This document shows positions 26,466 through 35,842 of a stretch of DNA of 64,000 bases, piece after piece; within the stretch, counting starts at the first letter, position 1; each line of letters starts with the position of its first letter. The position numbers and the translations under genes are program-made. A model generated the notes under the pieces. It worked only from the letters and a program-made list of their open reading frames with translations. It did not search any database and was not told the origin of the DNA. The DNA comes from Pseudodesulfovibrio tunisiensis (GTDB taxonomy: Bacteria; Desulfobacterota; Desulfovibrionia; Desulfovibrionales; Desulfovibrionaceae): positions 186,001 through 250,000 of the forward strand of contig NZ_CP094380.1 of NCBI RefSeq assembly GCF_022809775.1, written 5' to 3'.

Positions 26466-27167
26466 TCAGGCGAGTTGTTCCCCGGTCTTGCCGAAGCGGC
26501 GTTGCCGGGAATTGTAATCCTGTATGGCCTTTTCCAGAGCCTCAGGCGTGAAATCGGGCCAGTAGGTGTCCGTGAAATACAACTCCGCGTAAGCGGCTTG
26601 AAAGAGCAGGTAGTTGGACAGCCGGTATTCGCCGCTGGTGCGGATCACGAGGTCGGGATCAGGCTGTCCAGCCGTCCACAATTCGTTTTGGAAAGCTTCC
26701 TCGGTGATGTCCTCGGGGGGCACGCCCCTGGCCGTCAGCGATCGGCAGGCTCGCAGGATTTCATCCCGTCCGCCGTAGTTCAGGGCCAGATTCAGGGTCA
26801 TTTCCGTGCAGTCGGCCGTGGACTTGATCACATGGCGAAGCGCCTGCCGCGCAGCCAGAGGAAGGTCGTCGAGTTCACCCAGCACCTTGAGCCGGATGTT
26901 CTGCTGCTTGAGGCTCGGCCCTTCGCTCTTCATGAACGAGACCAGCAATTCGAACAGGGTGCGCACCTCGGCCTTTGGCCGCGACCAGTTTTCCTTGGAA
27001 AAGGTGTACAGGGTCAGGTGGCGGACGCCGAGTTCCCGGCAACGGGTGACAACGGCGCGGGCCGCCTCGGTTCCGGCCTTGTGGCCTTCGGTCCGGGGCA
27101 ACCCGCGCTTTTTGGCCCATCTTCCGTTGCCGTCCATGATGACGGCGATATGGGTCGGGATATTCAT
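26466..27167 (-). CDS. uppS: Undecaprenyl (di-trans,poly-cis) diphosphate synthase
   Basis: 233 residues from ATG 27167, where the conserved region begins (MNIPTHIAVIMDGNGRWAKK); the frame is open upstream but that part overlaps frr and looks non-coding. Catalytic Asp in VIMDGNGRWA, LTLYTFSKENWSRP, and the C-terminal PDPDLVIRTSGEYRLSNYLL block are all present. Makes the C55 carrier lipid precursor for peptidoglycan and O-antigen. It begins 16 bp after the frr stop. Confidence 0.96.
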   Translation of the reverse strand: MNIPTHIAVIMDGNGRWAKKRGLPRTEGHKAGTEAARAVVTRCRELGVRHLTLYTFSKENWSRPKAEVRTLFELLVSFMKSEGPSLKQQNIRLKVLGELDDLPLAARQALRHVIKSTADCTEMTLNLALNYGGRDEILRACRSLTARGVPPEDITEEAFQNELWTAGQPDPDLVIRTSGEYRLSNYLLFQAAYAELYFTDTYWPDFTPEALEKAIQDYNSRQRRFGKTGEQLA

Positions 27168-27183
27168 AATTCGCGAATGAAGC

Positions 27184-27738
27184 CTACAGCTCCATGATTT
27201 CCTTTTCCTTGGCGGCCAAGGCGTCGTCGCAACGCTTGACGGTGTCGTCCGTGAGCTTCTGCACGTCGTCCTGTCCCCTGCGCTGGTCATCCTCGGTGAT
27301 GTCCTTGTCCTTCTGGAGCTTCTTGAGCTGCTCGTTCAGGTCGCGGCGGACATTGCGGATGGCCACGCGGGCTTCCTCGGTATACTTCCTGGCGACCTTG
27401 ACCAGCTCCTTGCGGCGCTCCTCGGTCAGGGGCGGGATGGAGATGCGGATCAGCTTGCCATCGTTCACCGGAGTCAGACCGAGGTCGGACTTGAGCAGGG
27501 CCTTGTCAATGGCGGAAAAGGCGCCCTTGTCCCACGGCTGGATGGTGATGGTCCGGGAATCGGGGATGGATACGGACGCGATCTGGTTCAGGGGCGTGGG
27601 AGTACCGTAGTATTCCACGGTAACGTCATCCACCAGCGAAGTGGATGCTCGCCCGGTGCGGAGTTTGCTGAAGTCGTTTTCCAGGGCGGTGAATGCACCG
27701 CTCATCCGTTTTTTTCCGTCGTCCAGAACCGATTGCAT
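27184..27738 (-). CDS. frr: Ribosome recycling factor
   Basis: 184 residues, the standard size. Family blocks: [40 protein letters not shown] and [20 protein letters not shown], then the long helices of domain I. Splits the post-termination ribosome together with EF-G. A one-base gap separates its start from the pyrH stop, so the two are coupled. Confidence 0.97.
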   Translation of the reverse strand: MQSVLDDGKKRMSGAFTALENDFSKLRTGRASTSLVDDVTVEYYGTPTPLNQIASVSIPDSRTITIQPWDKGAFSAIDKALLKSDLGLTPVNDGKLIRISIPPLTEERRKELVKVARKYTEEARVAIRNVRRDLNEQLKKLQKDKDITEDDQRRGQDDVQKLTDDTVKRCDDALAAKEKEIMEL

Positions 27739-27739
27739 G

Positions 27740-28462
27740 CTAGTTTCCTCCTTGGACCGTGGTTCCTATCGTGTAGCCGTCGACAACCTTGCGGATGTTC
27801 CCTTCGGCATACAGGTTGAATACGATGATTGGCAACTCGTTGTCCCGGGCCATGGCCAGGGCCGTGGCGTCCATGACGCCGAGGCGTTTTTCCAGAGCCT
27901 CCGAGTAGGTCACCGTGTCATATCGGACCGCATCGTCAAATTTGGCCGGGTCCTTGTCGTACACGCCATCGACCTTGGTGGCCTTGAGAATGGCGTCGCA
28001 CTTGAGTTCCAGCGCACGCAGGGTCGCTCCGGTATCCGTGGTGAAGTAGGGGTTGCCCGTGCCTGCCGCGCAGATCACGACGCGTCCCTTCTCCAGATGC
28101 CGGATGGCACGCCTGCGGATGTAGGGCTCCGCCACCTCCCGCATGCTGATCGCGGTCATCACGCGGGTGTCGCAGCCGTTCTTTTCCAGGGCGTCTTGCA
28201 CGGCCAGGGCGTTCAGCACCGTTGCCAGCATGCCCATGTAGTCGCCCTGGGCGCGGTCCATGCCCTTGGCGCTGGCGGCCATGCCTCTGAAAATGTTGCC
28301 TCCACCGATCACCAGAACGACTTCAACGCCATTTTTGGCGACGTCGGCGATTTGCGCCGCGATCTGGTCGATGGTGGCAGGCTCGATGCCGAATTTCTGT
28401 TCTCCGGCAAGCGCTTCGCCGGAAAGTTTGAGCAGAACCCGTGAAAACCGCACTTTGTCCAT
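27740..28462 (-). CDS. pyrH: Uridylate (UMP) kinase
   Basis: 240 residues of the amino-acid-kinase fold. [12 protein letters not shown] at the start, [10 protein letters not shown] for phosphate binding, and [19 protein letters not shown] for UMP and hexamer contacts. Phosphorylates UMP to UDP. Directly upstream of frr; a terminator of the rpsB-tsf unit lies before it, so it probably has its own promoter or read-through. Confidence 0.97.
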   Translation of the reverse strand: MDKVRFSRVLLKLSGEALAGEQKFGIEPATIDQIAAQIADVAKNGVEVVLVIGGGNIFRGMAASAKGMDRAQGDYMGMLATVLNALAVQDALEKNGCDTRVMTAISMREVAEPYIRRRAIRHLEKGRVVICAAGTGNPYFTTDTGATLRALELKCDAILKATKVDGVYDKDPAKFDDAVRYDTVTYSEALEKRLGVMDATALAMARDNELPIIVFNLYAEGNIRKVVDGYTIGTTVQGGN

Positions 28463-28526
28463 ATTCTCCCCTGTGTGTCAATAAGGTTTTTCTTCGTCCG
28501 TCAGGACCATAACACTGATTTCGGGC

Positions 28527-28554
28527 AAAAAAAACGGGCCTTGCGGCCCGTTTT
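28527..28554 (-). terminator. Terminator after tsf
   Basis: Perfect 10-bp stem AAAACGGGCC / GGCCCGTTTT with TTGC loop, followed on the minus strand by TTTTTTTT. Lies a few bases after the tsf stop. Confidence 0.9.
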
Positions 28555-28564
28555 GTTCAATCAC

Positions 28565-29371
28565 CTATTCGGCGTTGTCCCCAAGGGCTAAGCGAATGAA
28601 GCCCTTGATCTCGGCGTCGCCGATGATATTCTTGATGCTCTTCTTGTCATCCTTGATGAAGGGCTGCTCCATCAGGCAGACTTCCTTGTAGAACTTGTTC
28701 AGGCGACCGATCACGATCTTCTCGGCGATGTTCTCGGGCTTGCCTTCGTCCATGGCCTGCTTCAGGTAGATGCCCTTTTCCTTTTCCAGCACGTCCTGAG
28801 GCAGCTGGTCCGGGGAAACGCAGGCCGGAGCCACGGCCGCAACCTGCATGGCCACGTCCTTGGCAGTGGCTTCGTCATCGGAGCCGTTCAGCATGACCAG
28901 AGCGGCCAGCTTGCTGTTGGAGTGGACGTAGGCACCGATCACGCCGTCGGCCTCGACCTTGGCGTAGCGGCCCAGAGCCATGTTCTCGCCCAGCTTGGCA
29001 ATGAGGTCGGTGATGTTGCCGGCCTCTTCGGGCAGGTCCTGAAGACCGTCGGTGGCAGCCATGCCCAGAGCGGTTTCGGCCAGCTGTTCGGCGAAGGCCT
29101 TGAAGTCTTCGTTCTTGGCCACGAAGTCGGTCTCGCACTTCAGTTCCACGATCGAAGCGGACTTGCCGTCGTCGGCAATCCTGACCACGACCAGACCTTC
29201 GGAGGTGGCGCGGCCGGCCTTCTTGGCGGCCTTGGCCAGACCCTTTTCGCGCAGGAAGACAATGGCTTTTTCTTCGTCGCCGCCGGATTCGACCAGGGCT
29301 TTCTTGCAGTCCATCATGCCTGCGCCGGTCTTGTCGCGCAGGGCCTTAACCATAGCAGCGGAAATAGCCAT
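28565..29371 (-). CDS. tsf: Elongation factor Ts
   Basis: 268 residues. Nucleotide exchange factor of EF-Tu. The N-terminal UBA-like part (MVKALRDKTGAGMMDCKKAL) and the core motif (VELKCETDFVAKNEDFKAFA) are intact. Its ATG overlaps the stop of rpsB by one base (TAATG), the usual coupled arrangement. Confidence 0.97.
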   Translation of the reverse strand: MAISAAMVKALRDKTGAGMMDCKKALVESGGDEEKAIVFLREKGLAKAAKKAGRATSEGLVVVRIADDGKSASIVELKCETDFVAKNEDFKAFAEQLAETALGMAATDGLQDLPEEAGNITDLIAKLGENMALGRYAKVEADGVIGAYVHSNSKLAALVMLNGSDDEATAKDVAMQVAAVAPACVSPDQLPQDVLEKEKGIYLKQAMDEGKPENIAEKIVIGRLNKFYKEVCLMEQPFIKDDKKSIKNIIGDAEIKGFIRLALGDNAE

Positions 29372-30147
29372 TACTTCTCCTCCTTGGCCCCTTCGGCGGC
29401 CTCGGCTTTAACTTCGTTTTTCTCCTGGGCAGCCTCTTCCTTGGCCTTGGCGGCAGCGTCCTTCTGCTGGGCCTGACCTTCGAGGCATGCGTCGGCCATG
29501 TGGGTGGCGAACAGCTTGATGGCGCGGATGGCGTCGTCATTGCCCGGGATGATGTAGTCGATCATGTCGGGATCGCAGTTGGTATCGGTCACGGCCACGA
29601 CCGGGATGCCCAGCTTGCGGCATTCCTGGATGGCGATGTGTTCGCGCTTGGGGTCGACCACGAAAGCGGCGGCCGGAGCTTCGGTCATGTCCTTGATGCC
29701 GCCCAGAGCCAGATTCAGCTTCTTGACCTCGCGGTTCATGTGCACGATTTCCTTTTTGGGGAAACGATTGATGGAACCGTCTTCGAACATGGTTTCCAGA
29801 TTCTTCAGGCGGTCGATGGAGCCCTTGATGGTCTGGAAGTTGGTCAGGGTGCCACCCATCCAGCGGTGGGTGACGAAGAACATGCCTGCGCGCTCGGCTT
29901 CCTGAGCCACGGCTTCCTGAGCCTGGCGCTTGGTGCCGATGAACAGAACCTTGCCGCCCTTGGCCACGGCGTCCGCGATGAAATCGTGGGCCTTGGCGAA
30001 CAGCTTCACGGTCTGCTGCAGGTCGATGATGTGGATGCCGTTGCGGGCGCCGAAAATGAACGGGCGCATCTTGGGGTTCCAACGACGGGTCTGATGACCG
30101 AAATGAACGCCGGTCTCCAGCATTTGCTTCATGGTTACGTAAGCCAT
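29371..30147 (-). CDS. rpsB: 30S ribosomal protein S2
   Basis: 258 residues from ATG 30147 with a near-perfect SD (AGGAGG, 4-5 nt spacing). Blocks: [52 protein letters not shown] and [20 protein letters not shown]. The C-terminus has an added lysine/alanine/glutamate-rich tail of about 30 residues, common in this group. Heads the rpsB-tsf operon. Confidence 0.97.
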   Translation of the reverse strand: MAYVTMKQMLETGVHFGHQTRRWNPKMRPFIFGARNGIHIIDLQQTVKLFAKAHDFIADAVAKGGKVLFIGTKRQAQEAVAQEAERAGMFFVTHRWMGGTLTNFQTIKGSIDRLKNLETMFEDGSINRFPKKEIVHMNREVKKLNLALGGIKDMTEAPAAAFVVDPKREHIAIQECRKLGIPVVAVTDTNCDPDMIDYIIPGNDDAIRAIKLFATHMADACLEGQAQQKDAAAKAKEEAAQEKNEVKAEAAEGAKEEK

Positions 30148-30250
30148 AATTCCTCCTGGGTTTTTCCTCCATCCCGCTGTCCGAAAAAACAGCCGCGCAC
30201 CTGCGGGCCACCCGGAGATTCTGCGGGATGTGTGAATTTGAAGTCGGGGG

Positions 30251-30279
30251 TCAGTACCCCATATTTTTGCGCTTGGCAA
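30251..30279 (-). promoter_or_regulatory. Possible sigma-70 promoter of rpsB-tsf
   Basis: TTGCCA, 17 nt, TACTGA on the minus strand, about 100 bp upstream of rpsB. The -35 is a 5 of 6 match; the -10 is weak (3 of 6). The leader may also hold autoregulation by S2, but no known structure was recognised. Confidence 0.35.
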
Positions 30280-30303
30280 GTGCCAGACCCGTATTTCGGG
30301 CCA

Positions 30304-31419
30304 TTATTCGCCGAAGGCTCTGTTCATCAGATGTCGGTTCAGGCCACCGAGGTCGGCGGGCGCATAGCCGAACACTTCGTTCCATACTTCCGTGGATTCC
30401 ATGCAGAAATACATCTGTTTGTCCATGCCGTGTCTGCGCAGCCTGTCCACCATGAACTTGAACTGCTCCACGCGTTTTGGGCGGAGCAGGCGGGTCTTGC
30501 CGTCCAGACCGGGCACGAATTCATTGTATATGTAGCTGGCCTTCGGAAAGTTCTGTTCGATGATGGGCTTGAGCTGCGGCATGGATCGGAATGAGCCGAG
30601 GCTCATGTAGGCGATCTGTTCCGGTTTTACGTAGTCGAAGATCATGTCGATGATTTCGGCATAGCCTTCGCGCCATCCCGGATAGTAGATGATGGGGTCG
30701 AAATGCAGACAGACCCGGAATCCGGCTTCGGCGCAGGTGCGGGCCGCCTCCAGCCGTTCGATCAGGGAATAGGTGCCGATCTCTTCGTGCTCGTGCACCC
30801 ATGGCGCATTCAGGGACCATGCAGGAAGCACGCGGTCCGTGCGTGTGGCCGCCTTCATCCACGACAGGTCGATGACCTTGGATTTGAGTTCCAGAACCAC
30901 GTTGGGGTGGTTTTCCAGAAAGGCAACAAGGTCGTGACTGTATCCTGTCAGGTGTTCCAATGCCAGCGAATCCGTGAATTCTCCGGTGCCCACGCGGTAT
31001 TGTTTGCCCGGGTCCGCACCGAACGCATCGCCCAGCTCGCGGAACAGGGCGTCCTGATTGGCCCATATCTTGAGCAGTCTGTCCTGAAAATATGCCTGAA
31101 GAATGCAGTAGGAACAGGCCAGCGGGCAGTTCTCGCCAATGTGGATGATGCGGTATCCGCAGCAGTGGTAGGCGCGGGTTCCCGGACAGAACCGCAGGAA
31201 TTTCCCCTTGTATTCCTTGAGATAGAGCGCCTGACCGTCTTCCTCGAACACCACGCGGTCGGTGCCGGCCGGAACGGTTTCCCATGGAATGTCCTGCTTG
31301 ACCGTGCCTTGCAACCGTTCACGCACGCGGCGGGCCATGGGCACGTCCACCATGGACTCGTCCACGTACACCTTGTTGATCTTGTGGAATTGGCGGGGCA
31401 GTTCGCGGAGATCAGTCAT
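30304..31419 (-). CDS. Spore-photoproduct-lyase-family radical SAM protein
   Basis: 371 residues from ATG 31419 (SD GGAGG). Radical SAM cysteines in IGENCPLACSYCILQAYF (C-x3-C-x2-C). The SPL family pattern includes the neighbouring CPGTRAYHCCGYRIIHIG and the later LELKSKVIDLSW and GFRVCLHFDPIIYYPGW. True SplB repairs spore photoproduct in Bacilli; this organism is not expected to sporulate, so the job is unknown and may be DNA or nucleotide repair. The start overlaps the stop of the ParB-like gene by 8 bp, so the pair is an operon. Confidence 0.85.
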   Translation of the reverse strand: MTDLRELPRQFHKINKVYVDESMVDVPMARRVRERLQGTVKQDIPWETVPAGTDRVVFEEDGQALYLKEYKGKFLRFCPGTRAYHCCGYRIIHIGENCPLACSYCILQAYFQDRLLKIWANQDALFRELGDAFGADPGKQYRVGTGEFTDSLALEHLTGYSHDLVAFLENHPNVVLELKSKVIDLSWMKAATRTDRVLPAWSLNAPWVHEHEEIGTYSLIERLEAARTCAEAGFRVCLHFDPIIYYPGWREGYAEIIDMIFDYVKPEQIAYMSLGSFRSMPQLKPIIEQNFPKASYIYNEFVPGLDGKTRLLRPKRVEQFKFMVDRLRRHGMDKQMYFCMESTEVWNEVFGYAPADLGGLNRHLMNRAFGE

Positions 31420-32374
31420 CGGACCTCCCCAAGGCAAAAAGCCGTTCCCAGAGTGGGGATTCCGAGATGATGCCCAGATCGGAAAGCGCCTTGGCGAGTT
31501 GGCCGTCGTTCTTGATGCGGGCCGAGATTTCCACGCCACCGGTCTCGAAGTTGTCGGCCTGTCCCACGCGCCAGACCGTTCCGGCGGACAGCTCGCGGGA
31601 AAGGGTGGTGAACCGGGATTGCAGTTCGGTCAGGTCCGGGAATCTGTAGGCGCGGGCCGATGCGCTCAATCTGGCAATGGTGTCCTTGGGGGAGAGTCCC
31701 AGAGTCAGCATGCCGGGGAGTTCGGCCTGTTCAAGCGCCTGGGCAATGCCGCAATCGTGCATGCGTGCGCCTTCGTATATCCATGTCAGGAAATTCACGC
31801 CGTTGGAGCGCGACCACGAAAGCTGCAGGAAAAAGGGCTCCAGCGCGTCGAGTTCGTCCTGTTTGAGCCGGGCCAGTATGGTTGACGAGGCCAGTGGCAC
31901 GCGGCCTGCCTTGAGGTGGACTCGCCACGCTTCGGGCATGCCGAGCCATGTGAAGAGGGCCTTGGCGTCCTTGCTGCCCGGACGGACGCCGAGTCTGGGA
32001 AGGATTTCAGCGGAAAGGCGCTTGCTGTCCATCCATTCCGAGAAGTACAGCATGGCGTCCAGCCGCATGCCATCGTCCAGCGGGCGCTGCGCATTGTCCG
32101 CAAGATAGAGCAGGCCTCGGGAAATCGGGTCCGCGCCCCGCACCATTCGGGCCAGAACCGGAGTGCCCTGTTCGCTCAGGGCGGCAACCCGTGCATGCCC
32201 GGTCACAAGGGACATGCCCTTGTCGGTTTCCTCGGCCAGCACGGGCATGGTCTGGCCGAAATCCCGCAGGGATTGAAGCAGGAACTTGTCAGGGGCGGCG
32301 GCCCAAAACAGGTGTTTTCCTTTCCTGTTCAGGGTTTTGGGCTGAATCGCAATAATTTCATTGGAAAGGAGCAA
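31412..32374 (-). CDS. ParB/Srx-like DNA-binding or nuclease domain protein
   Basis: 320 residues from a TTG at 32374 with an ideal SD (GGAGG, 5 nt spacing); an upstream TTG at 32464 is possible but lacks an SD. The N-terminal part shows a ParB-like core: LLQSLRDFGQTMPVLAEETD followed by LVTGHARVAALSEQG (the GHxR-type box). The rest is helical and not recognised. Unlike chromosomal ParB, no SMC or ParA partner is near. It is coupled by overlap to the SPL-family radical SAM gene, so it could regulate or guide it. Confidence 0.65.
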   Translation of the reverse strand: MLLSNEIIAIQPKTLNRKGKHLFWAAAPDKFLLQSLRDFGQTMPVLAEETDKGMSLVTGHARVAALSEQGTPVLARMVRGADPISRGLLYLADNAQRPLDDGMRLDAMLYFSEWMDSKRLSAEILPRLGVRPGSKDAKALFTWLGMPEAWRVHLKAGRVPLASSTILARLKQDELDALEPFFLQLSWSRSNGVNFLTWIYEGARMHDCGIAQALEQAELPGMLTLGLSPKDTIARLSASARAYRFPDLTELQSRFTTLSRELSAGTVWRVGQADNFETGGVEISARIKNDGQLAKALSDLGIISESPLWERLFALGRSDD

Positions 32375-32414
32375 AGCACCCTCCTGCTGGTTTATTTTGG
32401 TTGAAATACATGCT

Positions 32415-32430
32415 ACGGATTGCAATCCGT
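32415..32430. promoter_or_regulatory. Perfect 16-bp palindrome, candidate operator
   Basis: ACGGATTGCAATCCGT, 41 bp upstream of the ParB-like start and between it and the divergent EF-G paralogue. Symmetry suggests binding of a dimeric regulator, maybe the ParB-like protein itself. It does not match the chromosomal parS consensus. Confidence 0.5.
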
Positions 32431-32633
32431 TAGTGTTAGATGTTGAGGAAAATTGGAAAAACAACCTTTTAATTTAACGAAGATGTATCCCTTTCCGAGC
32501 GCGGGCGCTCAACAGGCGTTTTCGCGTTGCACTTCCTCCCGAGGGTGTAACCCGCCGGAAACCAAGAGGGAAGTGTTAAGAAGGGGAGAGGTGCCCCAGC
32601 GTATGTAAATTGCATAAATTGATGGAGTAAAGA

Positions 32634-34697
32634 ATGTCGGATCTGAACACGCAGAGAACCTATGCCCTTGTAGGTCACGGCGGAAGCGGCAAGACTTCCG
32701 TCGCCGAAATGTTGCTTTACACTGCCGGCGTCGTCAATCGTCTCGGAAAGGTCGAGGAAGGAAGCACCGTTCTCGATTTCGAACCCGAGGAAATCAAGCG
32801 TCGCGGCTCCGTGCAACCCGGTCTGGCCAGCTACCAGTGGAACAAGAACCAGCATTATCTGATCGACACTCCGGGCGACTCCAATTTCAGCGGCGATCTT
32901 TCCTACATGCTGACCGCCGCGGACGGCGTGGTCTTTGTTATCGATGCCGTGGACGGCGTCAAGCCCCTGACCCGCAAAGTGTGGGCCGAGGTGCACAAGG
33001 CCGGACGTCCCTCCCTTATCGTGATCAACAAGATGGACCGTGATCGTGCGGAATTCGATCCCGCGTTCGAATCCATTTCCGAAGCCTTGGGCGCTCGCCC
33101 GGCACTTCTTTACTATCCCATCGGCAGCAAGGAAAATTTCAAGGGCGTCGTGGACATGCTGTCCGGCAAGGCCCTGATGTTCGGCGAGGACGGCGGCGTT
33201 ACCGAAGCCGACATTCCCGCTGATCTCGCGGACATCGTGGAACCTATGCGCGAGGCAATGGTGGAGAATGTTGCCGAGTCCGACGAAGAACTCATGGAAA
33301 AATACTTCGAGGACGGCGAACTCTCTTCCGAAGATATCATCAAGGGACTCAAGGCAGGCGTGCTTTCCGGCGAACTGGTGCCTGTTGTCGTGGCTGCGGC
33401 CCTGAACAACATGGGCGGCAGTCTCATTCTGGACGCCGTACAGGACCTGCTCCCCAGCCCGCTCGATCACGCCGTGTGGGAAGGCGAGGAGGGCGAACGG
33501 GCCAGTTCCCCGGATGCCCCTCTGGCCGCGTTCGTGTTCAAGACAATGGCCGATTCCTTTGCCGGGCAGCTGACGGTTGTCCGCGTGCTTTCCGGCGAAC
33601 TGTCCCCGGACTCCGTGGTGCTCAATGCCACCAAGGAGGAAAAGGAACGCATCGGTCAGCTCCTGCTCATGCAGGGCAAGGAACAGGGCACGGCCAAGGA
33701 GCCCGTTGGTCCGGGCGCCATCGTGACTCTTGCCAAGCTCAAGAATACCTCCACCGGCGATACCCTGTGCGCCGAAAAGAACGAATTCAAGCTCAGGAAG
33801 CCGGAACTCGCTCCCCAGCTCATCACCTATGCCTTGGCTCCGGCCGAAAAGGGCGAGGAGGACAAGGTCTATTCCGCCGTGGCCAAGTTGCTGGACGAGG
33901 ACATTACCCTGAACCTCTCCCGCGATGAGGAATCCGCGGACATCCTGCTTTCCGGCATGGGCCAGAACCACATCGAGATTTCCGTGGAAAAGGCCAAGCG
34001 CCGCTACAAGGTGGATATCCTGCTCAAGACTCCCAAGGTTCCGTACCGCGAAACCTTCAAGACCGGAGCCACGGAGATTCAGGGCCGCCACAAGAAGCAG
34101 TCCGGCGGACGCGGCCAGTTCGGCGACTGCTGGATTCATGTGGCGCCTCAGCCGCATGGCGCTGGATACGAGTTCGAGGACAAGATCGTGGGCGGTTCCA
34201 TCCCGCGTCAGTTCATCCCGGCCGTGGACAAGGGCGTTCAGGAAACCGCCCGCCGCGGCGTGCTGGCCGGATTTCAGGTCATCGACTTCAAGGTGACCCT
34301 GTATGACGGTTCGTTCCACACCGTGGACTCCTCGGAAATGGCTTTCAAGGTGGCCGGTTCGCTGGCCTTCAAGAAGGCGGCGGAAAAGGCCCAGATGGCG
34401 TTGCTCGAGCCGGTCATGCTCGTGACCGTGGCCGTGCCCGATTCCTTCATGGGTGATGTCATCGGCGATCTTTCCAGTCGTCGCGGCAAGGTGCTCGGTT
34501 CGGATTCGCAGGCCGGAGTGACCGAGATCAAGGCTCATGTGCCCATGGCCGAGATGCTCAAATATGCTCCGGACCTGAACTCCATGACCGCCGGGCAGGG
34601 GACCTTCTTCATGGAGTTTGCCCAGTACGAGGAATGCCCCCCGCAGGAAACCGAAAAGATCGTAGCCGCATACAAGGCCTCTCAGGAAGACGGCTAG
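32634..34697 (+). CDS. EF-G-like translational GTPase paralogue (EF-G2 type) lacking the catalytic His
   Basis: 687 residues, five-domain EF-G layout. P-loop GHGGSGKTS (14-22), NKMD for guanine and the domain IV block (RGQFGDCWIHVAPQPHGAG) are present. The switch II motif DTPGH is DTPGD here (Asp82 in place of the catalytic His), and switch I has RRGSVQPG in place of RGITI, so both hydrolysis elements are changed. This fits the EF-G-like subfamily seen beside a normal FusA in many bacteria, not the main EF-G. Start ATG 32634 with GGAG SD. A terminator follows. Confidence 0.88.
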   Translation: MSDLNTQRTYALVGHGGSGKTSVAEMLLYTAGVVNRLGKVEEGSTVLDFEPEEIKRRGSVQPGLASYQWNKNQHYLIDTPGDSNFSGDLSYMLTAADGVVFVIDAVDGVKPLTRKVWAEVHKAGRPSLIVINKMDRDRAEFDPAFESISEALGARPALLYYPIGSKENFKGVVDMLSGKALMFGEDGGVTEADIPADLADIVEPMREAMVENVAESDEELMEKYFEDGELSSEDIIKGLKAGVLSGELVPVVVAAALNNMGGSLILDAVQDLLPSPLDHAVWEGEEGERASSPDAPLAAFVFKTMADSFAGQLTVVRVLSGELSPDSVVLNATKEEKERIGQLLLMQGKEQGTAKEPVGPGAIVTLAKLKNTSTGDTLCAEKNEFKLRKPELAPQLITYALAPAEKGEEDKVYSAVAKLLDEDITLNLSRDEESADILLSGMGQNHIEISVEKAKRRYKVDILLKTPKVPYRETFKTGATEIQGRHKKQSGGRGQFGDCWIHVAPQPHGAGYEFEDKIVGGSIPRQFIPAVDKGVQETARRGVLAGFQVIDFKVTLYDGSFHTVDSSEMAFKVAGSLAFKKAAEKAQMALLEPVMLVTVAVPDSFMGDVIGDLSSRRGKVLGSDSQAGVTEIKAHVPMAEMLKYAPDLNSMTAGQGTFFMEFAQYEECPPQETEKIVAAYKASQEDG

Positions 34698-34721
34698 TTA
34701 GTTGAAATAATGTGAACTCCC

Positions 34722-34752
34722 GGGAGCGGCGGATTTCCGTCGCTCCCTTTTT
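34722..34752 (+). terminator. Terminator after the EF-G paralogue
   Basis: 11-bp stem GGGAGCGGCGG / CCGTCGCTCCC (one G-U pair) with ATTT loop, then TTTTT. Confidence 0.85.
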
Positions 34753-34856
34753 GCGTGCGCGGGCAAGTTGGAAAACCGTGTCCCCGGCCTTGCGTCCAAA
34801 ACCAAGGCGAGGTATGCCCATCCGTCGAAACCAATACGTTTTTCAGGGGAAATCAG

Positions 34857-35657
34857 ATGGATATGGATACTTTTTGGAATGATTTTCAGCTTGTCCGGAC
34901 AGGCAACCCGCTTGTTTTGAATGTGACCAACCATGTGGTGACGAACAATACGGCCAACGCGCTTCTGGCTGCCGGAGCCTCTCCGATCATGACTTTTTCC
35001 AGCCGTGAGGTCGAAGATCTGATGAAGATCAGCGGCGCTCTCGTCATCAACATCGGCACGCTGAACACTCAGGATATCGGGCTGATGCATGCGGCCTGGT
35101 CTTCCGCCAACGCCATGCGTGTTCCCGTGGTCTTCGATCCGGTCGGGGCGGGAGCTTCCACGCTGCGCACCTCGTCCAGTCAGGAATTGCTCAGCCTGTA
35201 CAGGCCTGATATCATTCGCGGCAATGCTTCCGAGATCATGACCCTTGCCGGTGAAGCCGGACAGGCCAAGGGGGTGGACAGTTCCCTTGGCGCGGACGCC
35301 GCCGTGGCTGCGGCCAGAGCCTTGGCGCAAATGCATTCCTGCACCACGGTCGTGAGTGGCGAAGTGGACATCGTCACGGACGGCAATCACGTGTATCGCG
35401 TAAACGGCGGACATGCGCTCATGCCTCGTGTTACCGGCCTCGGCTGCACGGCAACCGCGATCTGCGGTGCATTTCTCGCCGTGAACCGCAACAGGAATGA
35501 AGCCGCGGTCGATGCCATGGCACTCATGGCCATTGCCGGGGGCATGGCCGGAGCCATGGCGCAAGGTCCCGGCTCCCTGCAAATGCATTTTTACGACATG
35601 TTGTATTCTTTGAAAAAGAGTGACGCGGAGCGGCTGTTTTCCGTGACTCGGGATTAA
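34857..35657 (+). CDS. thiM: Hydroxyethylthiazole kinase
   Basis: 266 residues. Salvages the thiazole half of thiamine by phosphorylation. ThiM blocks: LVLNVTNHVVTNNTANALLA, GASPIMTFSSREVEDL, VFDPVGAGASTLRT, and the C-terminal VTGLGCTATAICGAFLAVN with the catalytic Cys. Start ATG 34857 with GGGGA upstream. No thiE or TPP riboswitch is visible beside it; a terminator follows. Confidence 0.94.
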   Translation: MDMDTFWNDFQLVRTGNPLVLNVTNHVVTNNTANALLAAGASPIMTFSSREVEDLMKISGALVINIGTLNTQDIGLMHAAWSSANAMRVPVVFDPVGAGASTLRTSSSQELLSLYRPDIIRGNASEIMTLAGEAGQAKGVDSSLGADAAVAAARALAQMHSCTTVVSGEVDIVTDGNHVYRVNGGHALMPRVTGLGCTATAICGAFLAVNRNRNEAAVDAMALMAIAGGMAGAMAQGPGSLQMHFYDMLYSLKKSDAERLFSVTRD

Positions 35658-35680
35658 CTTCGTGTTTCTGGTCGGTTGTG

Positions 35681-35724
35681 ATGCAGCATCCTGTTGTTTC
35701 AGGCACGGATGCTGCATATTTTTT
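35681..35724 (+). terminator. Terminator after thiM
   Basis: Perfect 10-bp stem ATGCAGCATC / GATGCTGCAT with a 17-nt loop, followed by a T-rich tail. Confidence 0.8.
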
Positions 35725-35842
35725 GTTTCGCAGGGGGAGGGGCGACGGTTCCCTGACTTTCAGGGCTTGATTTGCCGTTCCGACCGGAGCTATATGTATC
35801 AGAATACGAAAGAATTTTTGTGGTGAAAGGAGACTTCCGGAT

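Noticed and set aside
32469..34538. Minus-strand frame of about 690 codons opposite the EF-G paralogue
   Set aside because: Antisense shadow of a conserved gene; the protein shows no family motif.
34750..34856. TPP riboswitch in front of thiM
   Set aside because: No CTGAGA or other conserved TPP-aptamer segment in the leader.
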